A DNA stretch of 6,952 nucleotides from an uncultured Bacilli bacterium (GTDB taxonomy: Bacteria; Bacillota_I; Bacilli_A; RFN20; CAG-631): the NCBI GenBank assembly GCA_934215405.1, contig CAKPZU010000110.1, positions 1-6,952 on the forward strand, read 5' to 3'. The first letter of the stretch is position 1; every line of letters begins with the position of its first letter. Below, piece after piece: positions 1 to 6,907 of this stretch. The notes beneath the pieces were generated by a model that was given only the letters and a program-made list of their open reading frames with translations, did no database searches and was not told the DNA's origin. Made by a program: the position numbers and the translations under genes.

Positions 1-354
1 AAAATATGTAGAGTAATTGCTATTTTCTATTGAAGATTCAGGAAGAATTAATATATCAGTATTAACAAGCCCTCTTGTATTAAATACTATTGAATAGTAG
101 CTATCATTGGGATTTGAATAATCAACATCTACAGCTTTAATGCTTTTATCTTTAACATTATTATATAAATCCTTTTCCATATTTTTACTATCTAAATGGT
201 TAATTCCAATAAAAATATTTATTTTTTCATTATATTGAGGTGTTTTTAAAGCATCAAACAAGTAATAAAATCCAACAAATGAGCCAATGTAGATTAGTAA
301 AATAAAAAACCAATTAAATGATAAAAATGCCTTTATTTTTCTTTTACTTAGCAT
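1..354 (-). CDS. Membrane-anchored protein of unknown function, partial (3' end beyond left edge); possible ABC transporter component
   Basis: The gene is open from an ATG at 354 to the window edge, giving 118 codons with no stop. The start is well supported: GGGGTGAT lies just upstream, inside the end of the preceding gene, and the two reading frames overlap by 11 bases, as is usual for translationally coupled genes. The N-terminus is short and basic (MLSKRKIKAF), followed by one hydrophobic helix at about residues 12-33. The remainder, at least residues 36-118, is hydrophilic and predicted to lie outside the cell. It contains a DILILPES segment (about residues 100-107) reminiscent of extracellular solute-binding domains, but that is only an impression. 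I do not recognise the family. Being third in an operon behind an ABC ATPase, it could be a tethered substrate-binding or permease-associated subunit (inference). Confidence 0.75.
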   Translation of the reverse strand, partial: MLSKRKIKAFLSFNWFFILLIYIGSFVGFYYLFDALKTPQYNEKINIFIGINHLDSKNMEKDLYNNVKDKSIKAVDVDYSNPNDSYYSIVFNTRGLVNTDILILPESSIENSNYSTYF

Positions 355-814
355 TATCTATCACCCCATATCCTATAATAAAATTATCAACAGCTTCAAA
401 ATTATAGCTATTATTAATTTTAAATTCATCAGAAAATTTATTAGCTTCAATAAAAATAGTTCTGTTATTAACTTTTATTTCATATACCTCAAAATTATCA
501 ATAGTTTTAATATTTAAATCAATAAATGAAATTACTCCATTTATTCTTTCATGATCAAAATGTTGTATTTTTGCTAAAAAATGATAATAGGAATTTAAGT
601 TTCTCTTTATTAATGAATTATAAATGAAAATATATGAGAAATAGCTTCCAGTAATAAGAGTGTTGATAATAATTATATAAAATTCTTTTGAAGCTATAGT
701 TAATAATGTAACAATTAGCAATACTAAAATACCCAAAATAATAATTATAATATTTTGCTTTTTTTTAGTATTTTCAATTTTTAAACCATCTTCAATGTTA
801 TATAAATAAATCAT
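344..814 (-). CDS. Hypothetical two-helix membrane protein with C-terminal beta-rich domain
   Basis: This 156-residue protein is not a family I recognise. The start is placed at the ATG at 814, not the in-frame ATG nine bases upstream at 823. The Shine-Dalgarno-like AAAGGATGA overlaps the upstream ATG but lies at normal spacing from the downstream one, which also falls 1 base after the stop of the ATPase gene. Residues 1-20 are polar and lysine-rich. Two hydrophobic helices follow at about 21-40 and 45-67, then a basic segment (LIKRN). By the positive-inside rule both ends should be cytoplasmic. Residues 90-150 alternate short hydrophobic strands with turns and could form a small beta barrel, though this is only a reading of the pattern. 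Its place between an ABC ATPase and another membrane protein suggests a transporter accessory subunit. Confidence 0.75.
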   Translation of the reverse strand: MIYLYNIEDGLKIENTKKKQNIIIIILGILVLLIVTLLTIASKEFYIIIINTLITGSYFSYIFIYNSLIKRNLNSYYHFLAKIQHFDHERINGVISFIDLNIKTIDNFEVYEIKVNNRTIFIEANKFSDEFKINNSYNFEAVDNFIIGYGVIDNAK

Positions 815-815
815 T

Positions 816-1547
816 TTATTCATCCTTTATAAGTAAAAAATCTTTAACAAATTCATTTTTGGAATTTTTAATTATTTCTTTTATATCACCCTCAGCTACT
901 ATTTTACCATTATCCATAATAATGACCTTATCTGCTAAATATAAAGCATCATTAACATCATGAGTTACAAATATCATTGAAGCATTATATTCCTCTTTTA
1001 TTTGTTTGATTAGTTTTTTTAGTTCAATTTTAACTAAAGGATCAAGATTGCTTAATGACTCATCAAATAAATAAATATCAGGTTTTTTAATTAAAGCCTT
1101 AGCAATAGCAACACGTTGCTGTTGCCCTAATGATAATTGCTTAGGCTTTCTACTTAAAAGATGATCTATTTCAAGCTTTTTACTAACATCCAATACTCTT
1201 TTTTCTATTTCTTCAAGTGGAACCTTTAAAGCTTTAAGTGGAAGGGCTATATTATTATAAACACTCATAAATCCATATGTGAAAAATGATTGTGATACGT
1301 AAGCGATATTTCTATTTTTAATACTTAAGCGTGAAGCATCTATAGAAGATATTTCAATTACTCCACTATCATAAGGCAAAGTACCACATATACATTTTAA
1401 TAATGATGTTTTCCCACATCCTGATGGCCCTAAAATAACTAATAATTCACCTTGCTTTAAAGAAAATGAAACATCATCTAAGACTTTTGTCTTTTGCTTT
1501 TTATTAGTATAGTAGGCAGTTAGGTTTGAAATTTTTAGTCTATCCAT
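816..1547 (-). CDS. ABC transporter ATP-binding protein, carbohydrate/polyamine importer type, no TOBE domain
   Basis: A 243-residue nucleotide-binding subunit that would hydrolyse ATP on the cytoplasmic face of an ABC importer. All motifs are visible: Walker A GPSGCGKTS (40-48), Q-loop Gln86, signature LSLGQQQR (138-145), Walker B IYLFDE with catalytic Glu163, D-loop SNLD (166-169) and H-loop His196. The Q-loop stretch (VSQSFFTYGFMSVYNNIALPLK region, 84-105) and DESLSNLDP resemble MalK/UgpC/PotA-type ATPases. Those proteins usually run to about 350-380 residues with a C-terminal TOBE regulatory domain. This one stops right after the ATPase fold, so sugar-type regulation is probably absent. 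The ATG is preceded by GGAAGTGAT at good spacing. It is the first gene of a minus-strand operon. The substrate cannot be told from this subunit; a NitT/TauT-like or other small importer ATPase is an alternative. Confidence 0.93.
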   Translation of the reverse strand: MDRLKISNLTAYYTNKKQKTKVLDDVSFSLKQGELLVILGPSGCGKTSLLKCICGTLPYDSGVIEISSIDASRLSIKNRNIAYVSQSFFTYGFMSVYNNIALPLKALKVPLEEIEKRVLDVSKKLEIDHLLSRKPKQLSLGQQQRVAIAKALIKKPDIYLFDESLSNLDPLVKIELKKLIKQIKEEYNASMIFVTHDVNDALYLADKVIIMDNGKIVAEGDIKEIIKNSKNEFVKDFLLIKDE

Positions 1548-1572
1548 ATAATCACTTCCATAATTTTTTTAA

Positions 1573-1601
1573 ATTATAACATCTTTTAAAGTGAAAATGA
1601 A
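1573..1601 (-). promoter_or_regulatory. Promoter of the ABC operon
   Basis: Read on the minus strand, a perfect TATAAT (1578-1573) is preceded by TGT, an extended -10, with a weak -35 (TTCATT, 1601-1596) at a 17-base spacing. It lies about 25 bases upstream of the ATPase start, which would give a short leader carrying only the GGAAGTGAT ribosome binding site. I see no operator palindrome around it. Confidence 0.6.
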
Positions 1602-1620
1602 ATACTCATAAAAATATTAT
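1592..1620 (+). promoter_or_regulatory. Weak candidate promoter for the carboxypeptidase gene
   Basis: TATTAT (1615-1620) with TGAAAA (1592-1597) at a 17-base spacing is the best of several poor candidates in this A+T-rich divergent spacer; TATCAT at 1624-1629 is another. If used, it would overlap the divergent ABC promoter, so the two transcripts might compete. This is low certainty, because such matches are common by chance in DNA of this composition. Confidence 0.25.
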
Positions 1621-1648
1621 TAATATCATAAAATTGTATGGTGATAAA

Positions 1649-2617
1649 ATGAAAAAGATATTTTCAATATTTTTGCTATTATTTTTATGTGGCTGTAATG
1701 CACATAAAACATTACAAACATCTAATGTATATGCAACATCATTTATTGTTATAGAACAAAGCAGTAACAAAATACTTGAGGGCTATAATTATAATACCCA
1801 ACGAAGTGTGGCTTCTATTTCAAAAATAATGAGTGCAATTATTGTTATTGAAAATATGGATGTTAATGAATATTTAACAGTTCCTGAGGATATAAAAAAA
1901 GTTGATGGAAGTAGTATTTATTTAAAGGTTAATGAAAAGGTAAAGGTTATTGATTTACTATATGGGCTTTTATTAAGAAGTGGTAATGATGCTGCTATTA
2001 CCTTAGCAAAAGGAATGAATAATGATATTCAATCATTTGTTGATTTAATGAATGAAAAAGCCTCATTTTTATCGATGAATAACACATATTTTTCAAATCC
2101 TCATGGCTTAGATGTTAATGATAATGGCAATATTTCAACAGCCTACGATATGGCTATTTTATATTCATATTGCTTAAAAAATCCTTTGTTTTCAAAAATT
2201 ATTGCAACAAAGGAATACCAAAAATATACTAACAAAAATAAGCTATTACATAATTATGAATATTGTACTGGTGGAAAAACTGGATACACAAAAAAAGCCA
2301 AAAGAACCTTATTAAGCAGTGCTAGTAAGGATGACATGCATTTAATTATTGTAACTCTTAATTGTGGCGATGATTTTAACTCTCATAAGCTTACATATGA
2401 AAAATATTTTAATAACTATAATTCTATAAAGATATTAAAAAAAGGTGAAAATGTTTTTGATAAGGATGTTATTAATTTAAAGCAAGACTATTATTTTATA
2501 ACTAATAAAACAAATTTATCAATGATTTATAAAATTAACATGAAAAATAAAGAAATAAATGTAAAATTATATGATGAAAACAAAGAAATTGTCGATGAAA
2601 TGACTGTTAAGTATTAA
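1649..2617 (+). CDS. D-alanyl-D-alanine carboxypeptidase, lipoprotein, peptidase family S11
   Basis: This 322-residue enzyme would remove the terminal D-Ala from peptidoglycan pentapeptides outside the membrane. The start is the ATG at 1649, preceded by GGTGAT (1640-1645). The frame is open from a TTG at 1634, but that adds only five residues in front of the signal peptide. The signal sequence MKKIFSIFLLLFLCGC ends in a lipobox-like LCGC, so Cys16 is the probable lipidated residue. Active-site motifs are complete: SISK with Ser56 and Lys59, SGN (111-113) and KTG (210-212). NPHGLD (150-155) and STAYDMA (163-169) are also typical of S11. Family members are usually about 380-440 residues with a PBP5 C-terminal beta domain and amphipathic anchor. 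Here only about 65 residues follow residue 257, so that domain is short and the lipid replaces the anchor. Which dac paralogue it is cannot be decided. Confidence 0.92.
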   Translation: MKKIFSIFLLLFLCGCNAHKTLQTSNVYATSFIVIEQSSNKILEGYNYNTQRSVASISKIMSAIIVIENMDVNEYLTVPEDIKKVDGSSIYLKVNEKVKVIDLLYGLLLRSGNDAAITLAKGMNNDIQSFVDLMNEKASFLSMNNTYFSNPHGLDVNDNGNISTAYDMAILYSYCLKNPLFSKIIATKEYQKYTNKNKLLHNYEYCTGGKTGYTKKAKRTLLSSASKDDMHLIIVTLNCGDDFNSHKLTYEKYFNNYNSIKILKKGENVFDKDVINLKQDYYFITNKTNLSMIYKINMKNKEINVKLYDENKEIVDEMTVKY

Positions 2618-2655
2618 GTAGAATAATTGCTAGTTTCTAATTGTAAAAAAAACCA

Positions 2656-2684
2656 TTTTAAATGCTTTGGTAATATGGTAAAAT
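2656..2684 (+). promoter_or_regulatory. Extended -10 promoter of the CofE-like ligase gene
   Basis: TAAAAT (2679-2684) is preceded by TGG (2676-2678), an extended -10, with only a weak -35 (TTTTAA, 2656-2661) at 17 bases. Transcription would start near 2691, leaving a leader of about 23 bases that contains AAAGGAGAT. No clear terminator separates the carboxypeptidase gene from this site, so read-through from upstream is also possible. Confidence 0.5.
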
Positions 2685-2713
2685 ATATTATTGGTTACAA
2701 AGGAGATTTTAAT

Positions 2714-3907
2714 ATGGAAAGAAAAGTTGGAACTGTTTCAAGAGGCATTAGATGTAAGATTGTTAAAGAAGGCGATGATTTAGCAAATATTGTTGTAAAT
2801 AGTGTAATTGATGCTTCAAAAGAAAGTAATTTTGAAATAAAGGATAAGGACGTTATAGCAATTACTGAATCTGTTGTTGCTCGTGCACAAGGAAATTATG
2901 CAACGATAAATGATATTGCTTTAGATGTTAAAAATAAATTCAATAGCGATACAATTGGAGTAATATTTCCGATTCTTTCAAGAAATAGATTTGCTATTGT
3001 TTTAAAAGGAATAGCAACAGGTGTTAAAAAGATATTTTTAATGTTAAGTTACCCTAGTGATGAGGTTGGAAATTCATTATTAACTTATGATGAATTAGAT
3101 GAAAAAAATGTTAATCCATATAGTGATGTATTAACATTAAAGCAATATAGAGAGCTATTTGGCTATAAAAAGCATGAATTTACTGGTGTTGATTATATTG
3201 ATTATTATGTTGATTTGATTAAAAGCTGTAATTGTGATGTTGAAGTAATTTTTGCCAATCAAGCTAAGACAATATTAAATTATACTGATAAGGTTTTAAC
3301 ATGTGATATTCATACACGCTTTAGAACAAAAAGAATCTTAAAAGAAAAAGGCGCCAAAGTAGTTTTAGGCCTTGATGACATATTAACATCATCTATAAAT
3401 GGTAGTGGCTTTAATAGTAAATATGGATTATTAGGCTCTAATAAGGCAAGTGAGGATAAAGTAAAATTATTCCCAGAAAATGGTCAAGGGCTTGTAGAAA
3501 AGATTCAAGAAGAAATATTTAATAAAACTAATAAGCATGTTGAAGTAATGGTATATGGGGATGGTGCTTTTAAGGATCCTCAAGGAAAAATTTGGGAGCT
3601 TGCTGATCCAGTAGTTAGTCCATTTTTCACTAAAGGACTAAAAGGAACGCCAAATGAATTAAAGCTTAAATATTTAGCAGATAATGATTTTAAGGATTTA
3701 AAGGATGAAAAACTAAAGGAAGCTATTAGTAATAAGATTAAAAGCAAGAATTCTAATTTAGTTGGAAATATGGCATCTGAAGGTACAACACCTCGTCAGT
3801 TAACAGATTTAATTGGTTCACTATGTGATTTAACAAGTGGTTCTGGCGATAAGGGCACACCAATTGTTATGGTTTCTGGTTATTTTGATAATTATACAAA
3901 TGAATAA
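2714..3907 (+). CDS. CofE/COG1478-family gamma-glutamyl ligase (annotated family: coenzyme F420-0:L-glutamate ligase)
   Basis: This 397-residue cytoplasmic protein matches by eye the F420-0:gamma-glutamyl ligase family, which adds L-glutamate to an acceptor carboxylate using a nucleoside triphosphate and metal ions. Diagnostic segments are KEGDDLANIV (18-27), ITESVVARAQG (50-60), the SRNRFAIVLKGI region (89-100), YGDGAFKDPQGKIWELADP (281-299) and the glycine-rich SGSGDKGTPIV (385-395). The frame is open from a TTG at 2627, but the ATG at 2714 is chosen because AGGAG (2701-2705) sits 8 bases before it and the family N-terminus begins there. The protein is longer than archaeal CofE (about 250 residues), in line with the roughly 400-residue form seen in Firmicutes. 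No other F420 gene is present here and such bacteria generally lack F420. COG1478 members have been linked to folate polyglutamylation in Chlamydia, so a folate or other acceptor is plausible. Family certain, substrate not. Confidence 0.88.
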   Translation: MERKVGTVSRGIRCKIVKEGDDLANIVVNSVIDASKESNFEIKDKDVIAITESVVARAQGNYATINDIALDVKNKFNSDTIGVIFPILSRNRFAIVLKGIATGVKKIFLMLSYPSDEVGNSLLTYDELDEKNVNPYSDVLTLKQYRELFGYKKHEFTGVDYIDYYVDLIKSCNCDVEVIFANQAKTILNYTDKVLTCDIHTRFRTKRILKEKGAKVVLGLDDILTSSINGSGFNSKYGLLGSNKASEDKVKLFPENGQGLVEKIQEEIFNKTNKHVEVMVYGDGAFKDPQGKIWELADPVVSPFFTKGLKGTPNELKLKYLADNDFKDLKDEKLKEAISNKIKSKNSNLVGNMASEGTTPRQLTDLIGSLCDLTSGSGDKGTPIVMVSGYFDNYTNE

Positions 3908-3914
3908 AAGTAAA

Positions 3915-3946
3915 AGGCTATGGAGTGATTTCCATAGCCTATTTTT
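3915..3946. terminator. Bidirectional intrinsic terminator between convergent genes
   Basis: A perfect 10-base-pair stem (AGGCTATGGA at 3915-3924 with TCCATAGCCT at 3931-3940) closes a 6-base loop. On the plus strand it is followed by ATTTTT, giving a terminator for the ligase gene. On the minus strand it is followed by TTTTA, giving a terminator for the surface-protein gene. The plus-strand T-run runs into the TAA stop of the minus-strand gene (3945-3947), so one compact element serves both. Confidence 0.88.
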
Positions 3947-6698
3947 AATCTTGTGATTTTTTCTTTCTAATTGCTTTAATTACTAATGTAGTATTTAATA
4001 TTATAATAATAACAGCAAATGTAATATTAATTAATAAATACACAAACATAGTTTTATCATTTTCAATAATGTAAGAATTAAGTTTATTTTCTAAATCTTT
4101 ATCTTTTTCATCTAGTCTTGTTTGTAAATCATCAAGATTTTTTTGTACTTGTTTTATTCCTTCTAATAGAGCCTCATCTGCTTTTTGATAAGCATCCTTT
4201 AATGCATTGATACTTTTTATGATTGCATTATCTTGGCCTTTTAATGTAGTTATTTCATTATTTATTAATATATTAGCATCTTTATATGATTTATCAATGT
4301 TGTTAATAATAGCATTTAAATCATCAGTGTTATTTTTAATAGCTTCATTTAGCTTTTTAACCTCATCTTCAAGTTTCTTTTCAAGAGCATCAATGGCTTC
4401 TTGAAGTTTAGCATCAGCATTTTCACATGTGCTTTGTAAACTAGAAATACTATTAGAAAGCTCAGTATTTAAATCAGTAATATTACTATTGATTAAAGTA
4501 TCAGCAGCTTTGTAATCTTGCTCAAGCTTAGTAATGATATCGTTTAGATTGTTAACATTATTTGTAATAGAATCATTTAATTCCTTAACTTCGTCATTAA
4601 GTTTCTTTTCAAGTGCATCGATAGCTTCTTGAAGTTTAGCATCAGCATTTTCACATATGCTTTGTAAACTAGAAATACTATTAGAAAGCTCAGTATTTAA
4701 ATCAGTAATATTACTATTGATTAATGCGTCAGCAGCTTTGTAATCTTGCTCAAGTTTAGTGATAATATCATTTAAGTTATTAACATTGTTTGTAATAGAA
4801 TCGTTTAATTTTTTAACTTCATCTTTTAATTTTTTTTCAAGAGCATCAATAGCCTGTTGAAGTTTAGCATCAGCAGTTTCACATGTATTTTGTAAGCTAG
4901 AAATACTATTAGAAAGATTAGTACTTAAGCTAGTAATATTACTATTGATTAATGAGTCAGCAGCTTTGTAATCTTGCTCAAGCTTTTCAACAGTTTTATT
5001 TAAATCATCAATATTATTATCATTGCTATTGATATAGTCATTTAATTTTTTAACTTCATCTTCAAGATCTTGCCTTAATTGAAGAATTTTGTTGCTTAAT
5101 TCATTATCAGCATTTTCTAAAGTGAATTTAAGATTATTGATAGCATTAGTTAATTCAGTATCAGTAGCATAAGTATTATCAAGTGCATCAATTGTATCTT
5201 GAGTGGATTTAATTTTATTAGCTAAATCAGTTATAGAATCAGCAAGTCTAGTATCTTTATCATTTAGCTTTTTAACTTCATCTTTTAATTTTTTCTCAAG
5301 AGCATCAATAGCTTGTTGAAGTTTTGCATCGGCATTTTCACATGTGCTTTGTAAACTAGAAATACTATTAGAAAGATTAGTACTTAAGTTAGACAGATTA
5401 CTATTGATTAATGTATCAGCGTCTTTATATGCTTTATCAAGCTTAGTAATGATCTCATTTAAATCATTTACATTGTTAGTAATAGAATCATTTAGCTTTT
5501 TAACTTCATCTTCAAGTTTCTTTTCAAGTGCATCAATGGCTTCTTGAAGTTTAGCATCAGCATTTTCACATGTATTTTGTAAACTAGAAATACTATTAGA
5601 AAGATTAGTGCTTAAATCAGTAATATTACTATTGATTAATGAGTCAGCAGCCTTATAATCTTGCTCAAGCTTAGTAATGATATCATTTAGATTATCAACA
5701 TTATTTGTAATAGAATCGTTTAATTTCTTAACCTCATCTTCAAGATCTTGCCTTAATTGAACAATTTTATTGCTTAATTCATTATCAGCATTTTCTAAAG
5801 AGGATTTAAGATTATTGATAGCATTAGTTAATTCAGTATCAGTAGCATAAGTATTATCAAGAGCATCAATAGTATCTTGAGCAGTTTTAATTTTATTAGA
5901 TAAATCAGTTATTGAATCAGTAAGATTACTATCTTTATCATTTAACTTATTTAGTGCATCTTTTAATGAGTTGATTTGATTATTTACATCATCTATTTGT
6001 GATTGTAAAGGTTTATCTATAGTCCAAACAGCATATAGTGTAATTCCACCATCAATCATGGTTGTAGAATCAATTGTAAATCCACTAGCTTTATTATAAG
6101 GGAAAGCTATAGAAATATTATCTGTTGGATCATAACTCCAACCAACAAATGTATAGCCATCTAGTGTTGGAATTATGTTACTAATTGTTATTTTATCTCC
6201 TACAAGATATTCATTATTATCAATTGGGGCGTTACTACCACCATTTGCATTATAAATTACATTATACTTTTTATCAATTTCAAATACAGCATATAGGTAT
6301 ACTTCTTCACCATCTAGGTTTGTTAAAGAAGCTGTGATTTCTTCTTCATCAGTATATGCAACAATCTGATTTGAAGCAGATGTTGACCAACCAGCAAAAT
6401 GATAACCACTTGGCACAACAACACTAAGTGAAGTAGCGGAATTGATTTTAAAAGGCATATCAAATACAGCATATTGTTTGCCTACTTGATTTTGTCCATT
6501 AACAAAGACAATAGTATATGAAATAGGTGTCCAATATGAATATAGTGTAAGTGAGGTAACATTTCTTTCCCATTTTCCTGAAACATTTGCATTTAATTGT
6601 GAATCAAAGATTAATTCACCTAAACCATTTTCTTTAGTATAGTATCCTTTAAAAATATAACCATCACGTGTTGGATAAACAAGGCCACTAGAATGCAA
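3945..6698 (-). CDS. 5'-truncated surface protein: InlB B-type (Flg_new) repeats, long coiled-coil repeat array, C-terminal membrane helix
   Basis: The open frame is 917 codons from a TTG at 6698; the first ATG is not until residue 81. Residues 1-226 contain InlB B-type (Listeria-Bacteroides/Flg_new) repeats, recognised by GY-x-F-x-GW (GYHFAGW 98-104, GYTFVGW 181-187) and the closing LYAVF/LYAVW (135-139, 221-225). Residues 231-880 are coiled-coil-like and mostly built of 74-79-residue repeats. A hydrophobic helix at about 884-910 and the tail RKKKSQD end the protein; there is no LPXTG motif. In complete relatives this layout would be an exported, membrane-anchored adhesin or stalk. Here there is no signal peptide, and domain sequence continues upstream of 6698 through an in-frame TAG, so TTG 6698 lies inside a domain and is unlikely to be the native start. 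GGTGA before that TTG may be chance. It is either a pseudogene or a silent cassette; a truncated product cannot be excluded. Confidence 0.8.
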   Translation of the reverse strand: MHSSGLVYPTRDGYIFKGYYTKENGLGELIFDSQLNANVSGKWERNVTSLTLYSYWTPISYTIVFVNGQNQVGKQYAVFDMPFKINSATSLSVVVPSGYHFAGWSTSASNQIVAYTDEEEITASLTNLDGEEVYLYAVFEIDKKYNVIYNANGGSNAPIDNNEYLVGDKITISNIIPTLDGYTFVGWSYDPTDNISIAFPYNKASGFTIDSTTMIDGGITLYAVWTIDKPLQSQIDDVNNQINSLKDALNKLNDKDSNLTDSITDLSNKIKTAQDTIDALDNTYATDTELTNAINNLKSSLENADNELSNKIVQLRQDLEDEVKKLNDSITNNVDNLNDIITKLEQDYKAADSLINSNITDLSTNLSNSISSLQNTCENADAKLQEAIDALEKKLEDEVKKLNDSITNNVNDLNEIITKLDKAYKDADTLINSNLSNLSTNLSNSISSLQSTCENADAKLQQAIDALEKKLKDEVKKLNDKDTRLADSITDLANKIKSTQDTIDALDNTYATDTELTNAINNLKFTLENADNELSNKILQLRQDLEDEVKKLNDYINSNDNNIDDLNKTVEKLEQDYKAADSLINSNITSLSTNLSNSISSLQNTCETADAKLQQAIDALEKKLKDEVKKLNDSITNNVNNLNDIITKLEQDYKAADALINSNITDLNTELSNSISSLQSICENADAKLQEAIDALEKKLNDEVKELNDSITNNVNNLNDIITKLEQDYKAADTLINSNITDLNTELSNSISSLQSTCENADAKLQEAIDALEKKLEDEVKKLNEAIKNNTDDLNAIINNIDKSYKDANILINNEITTLKGQDNAIIKSINALKDAYQKADEALLEGIKQVQKNLDDLQTRLDEKDKDLENKLNSYIIENDKTMFVYLLINITFAVIIIILNTTLVIKAIRKKKSQD
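4368..5960 (-). repeat. Coding tandem-repeat array, units B-A-A-B-A-A-A (222-237 bases each)
   Basis: Seven in-frame units encode residues 247-777 of the surface protein. In translation order they are B1 5739-5960 (74 residues), A1 5511-5738 (76), A2 5283-5510 (76), B2 5061-5282 (74), A3 4824-5060 (79), A4 4596-4823 (76) and A5 4368-4595 (76). A units carry the core SSLQNTCENADAKL and AIDALEKKL; B units carry DTIDALDNTYATDTEL and LRQDLE. Each unit after B1 begins with DEVKKLND or a close variant. B1 and B2 are exactly 226 codons apart. A3 has three extra residues and a divergent beginning (about residues 555-572). A degenerate A-like unit follows (residues 778 to about 850). Stretches of A4 and A5 are almost identical in DNA, which suggests recent duplication or gene conversion. 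Confidence 0.9.
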
Positions 6699-6884
6699 TG
6701 TTTCACCATATACAACAGATATAGATGAATTAAGTTCATCACCATCAGTTGTGATAAAATCAATTACAGTTATCGTTTGCTCCCATACAGCATATAGCGT
6801 AATATTGCCATTATTTTCTTCACAAAGTTCCTATACAATAGCGTTATCATCATATACTACAGCGCCATTTGGAGTCAATATCAT
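6699..6884 (-). pseudogene. Upstream remnant of the surface-protein gene, interrupted by an in-frame TAG
   Basis: In the same frame as the 917-codon reading, codons upstream of 6698 still encode InlB B-type repeat sequence. NGAVVYDDNAIV precedes a TAG at 6833-6831, and ELCEENNGNITLYAVWEQ and a further repeat beginning follow it. The spacing and the LYAVW ending match the family, so the stop falls inside a domain. No ATG, GTG or TTG occurs between the TAG and TTG 6698. The in-frame ATG at 6884 would give only 17 codons before the TAG and lacks a ribosome binding site; a TAA closes the frame at 6911-6909. The first half of this repeat (the GY-x-F-x-GW part) is missing in all frames, so the gene is both interrupted and cut off at its 5' end. 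Confidence 0.7.
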
Positions 6885-6907
6885 CAACTTAAGACAAATA
6901 AGAAAGA

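Noticed and set aside
8..33. Similarity of this stretch to 2618-2643
   Set aside because: About 20 of 26 bases look alike, but both are simple A+T-rich sequence, one coding and one not, with no further similarity around them; probably chance.
2618..2680. Possible terminator after the carboxypeptidase gene
   Set aside because: Only 5-base-pair stems (TAGAA/TTCTA, ACCAT/ATGGT) can be drawn and none is followed by a T-run.
2627..2713. TTG start giving a 29-residue N-terminal extension of the ligase
   Set aside because: The extension overlaps the promoter, has no ribosome binding site and is not part of the family fold; the ATG at 2714 has an ideal AGGAG.
4207..4404. Plus-strand open frame of 65 codons, hydrophobic and serine-rich
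   Set aside because: It is antisense to the coiled-coil repeats. Its S/F/L-rich composition is the complement of Glu/Lys/Asn codons, a similar frame recurs at 5344-5547 because of the repeats, and I noted no ribosome binding site or promoter.
5344..5547. Plus-strand open frame of 67 codons
   Set aside because: Same repeat shadow as 4207-4404, ending in the same residues because it is antisense to another A unit.
4368..5960. CRISPR-like or satellite repeat
   Set aside because: The units are 222-237 bases, contiguous and in frame with a protein, with no spacers.
6831..6833. TAG read as glutamine or another amino acid (recoding)
   Set aside because: A glutamine would fit the repeat and one C-to-T change explains it. 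However, the gene is also missing its 5' end, and there is no tRNA or other in-frame TAG in the window to support recoding. Decay is the simpler explanation.
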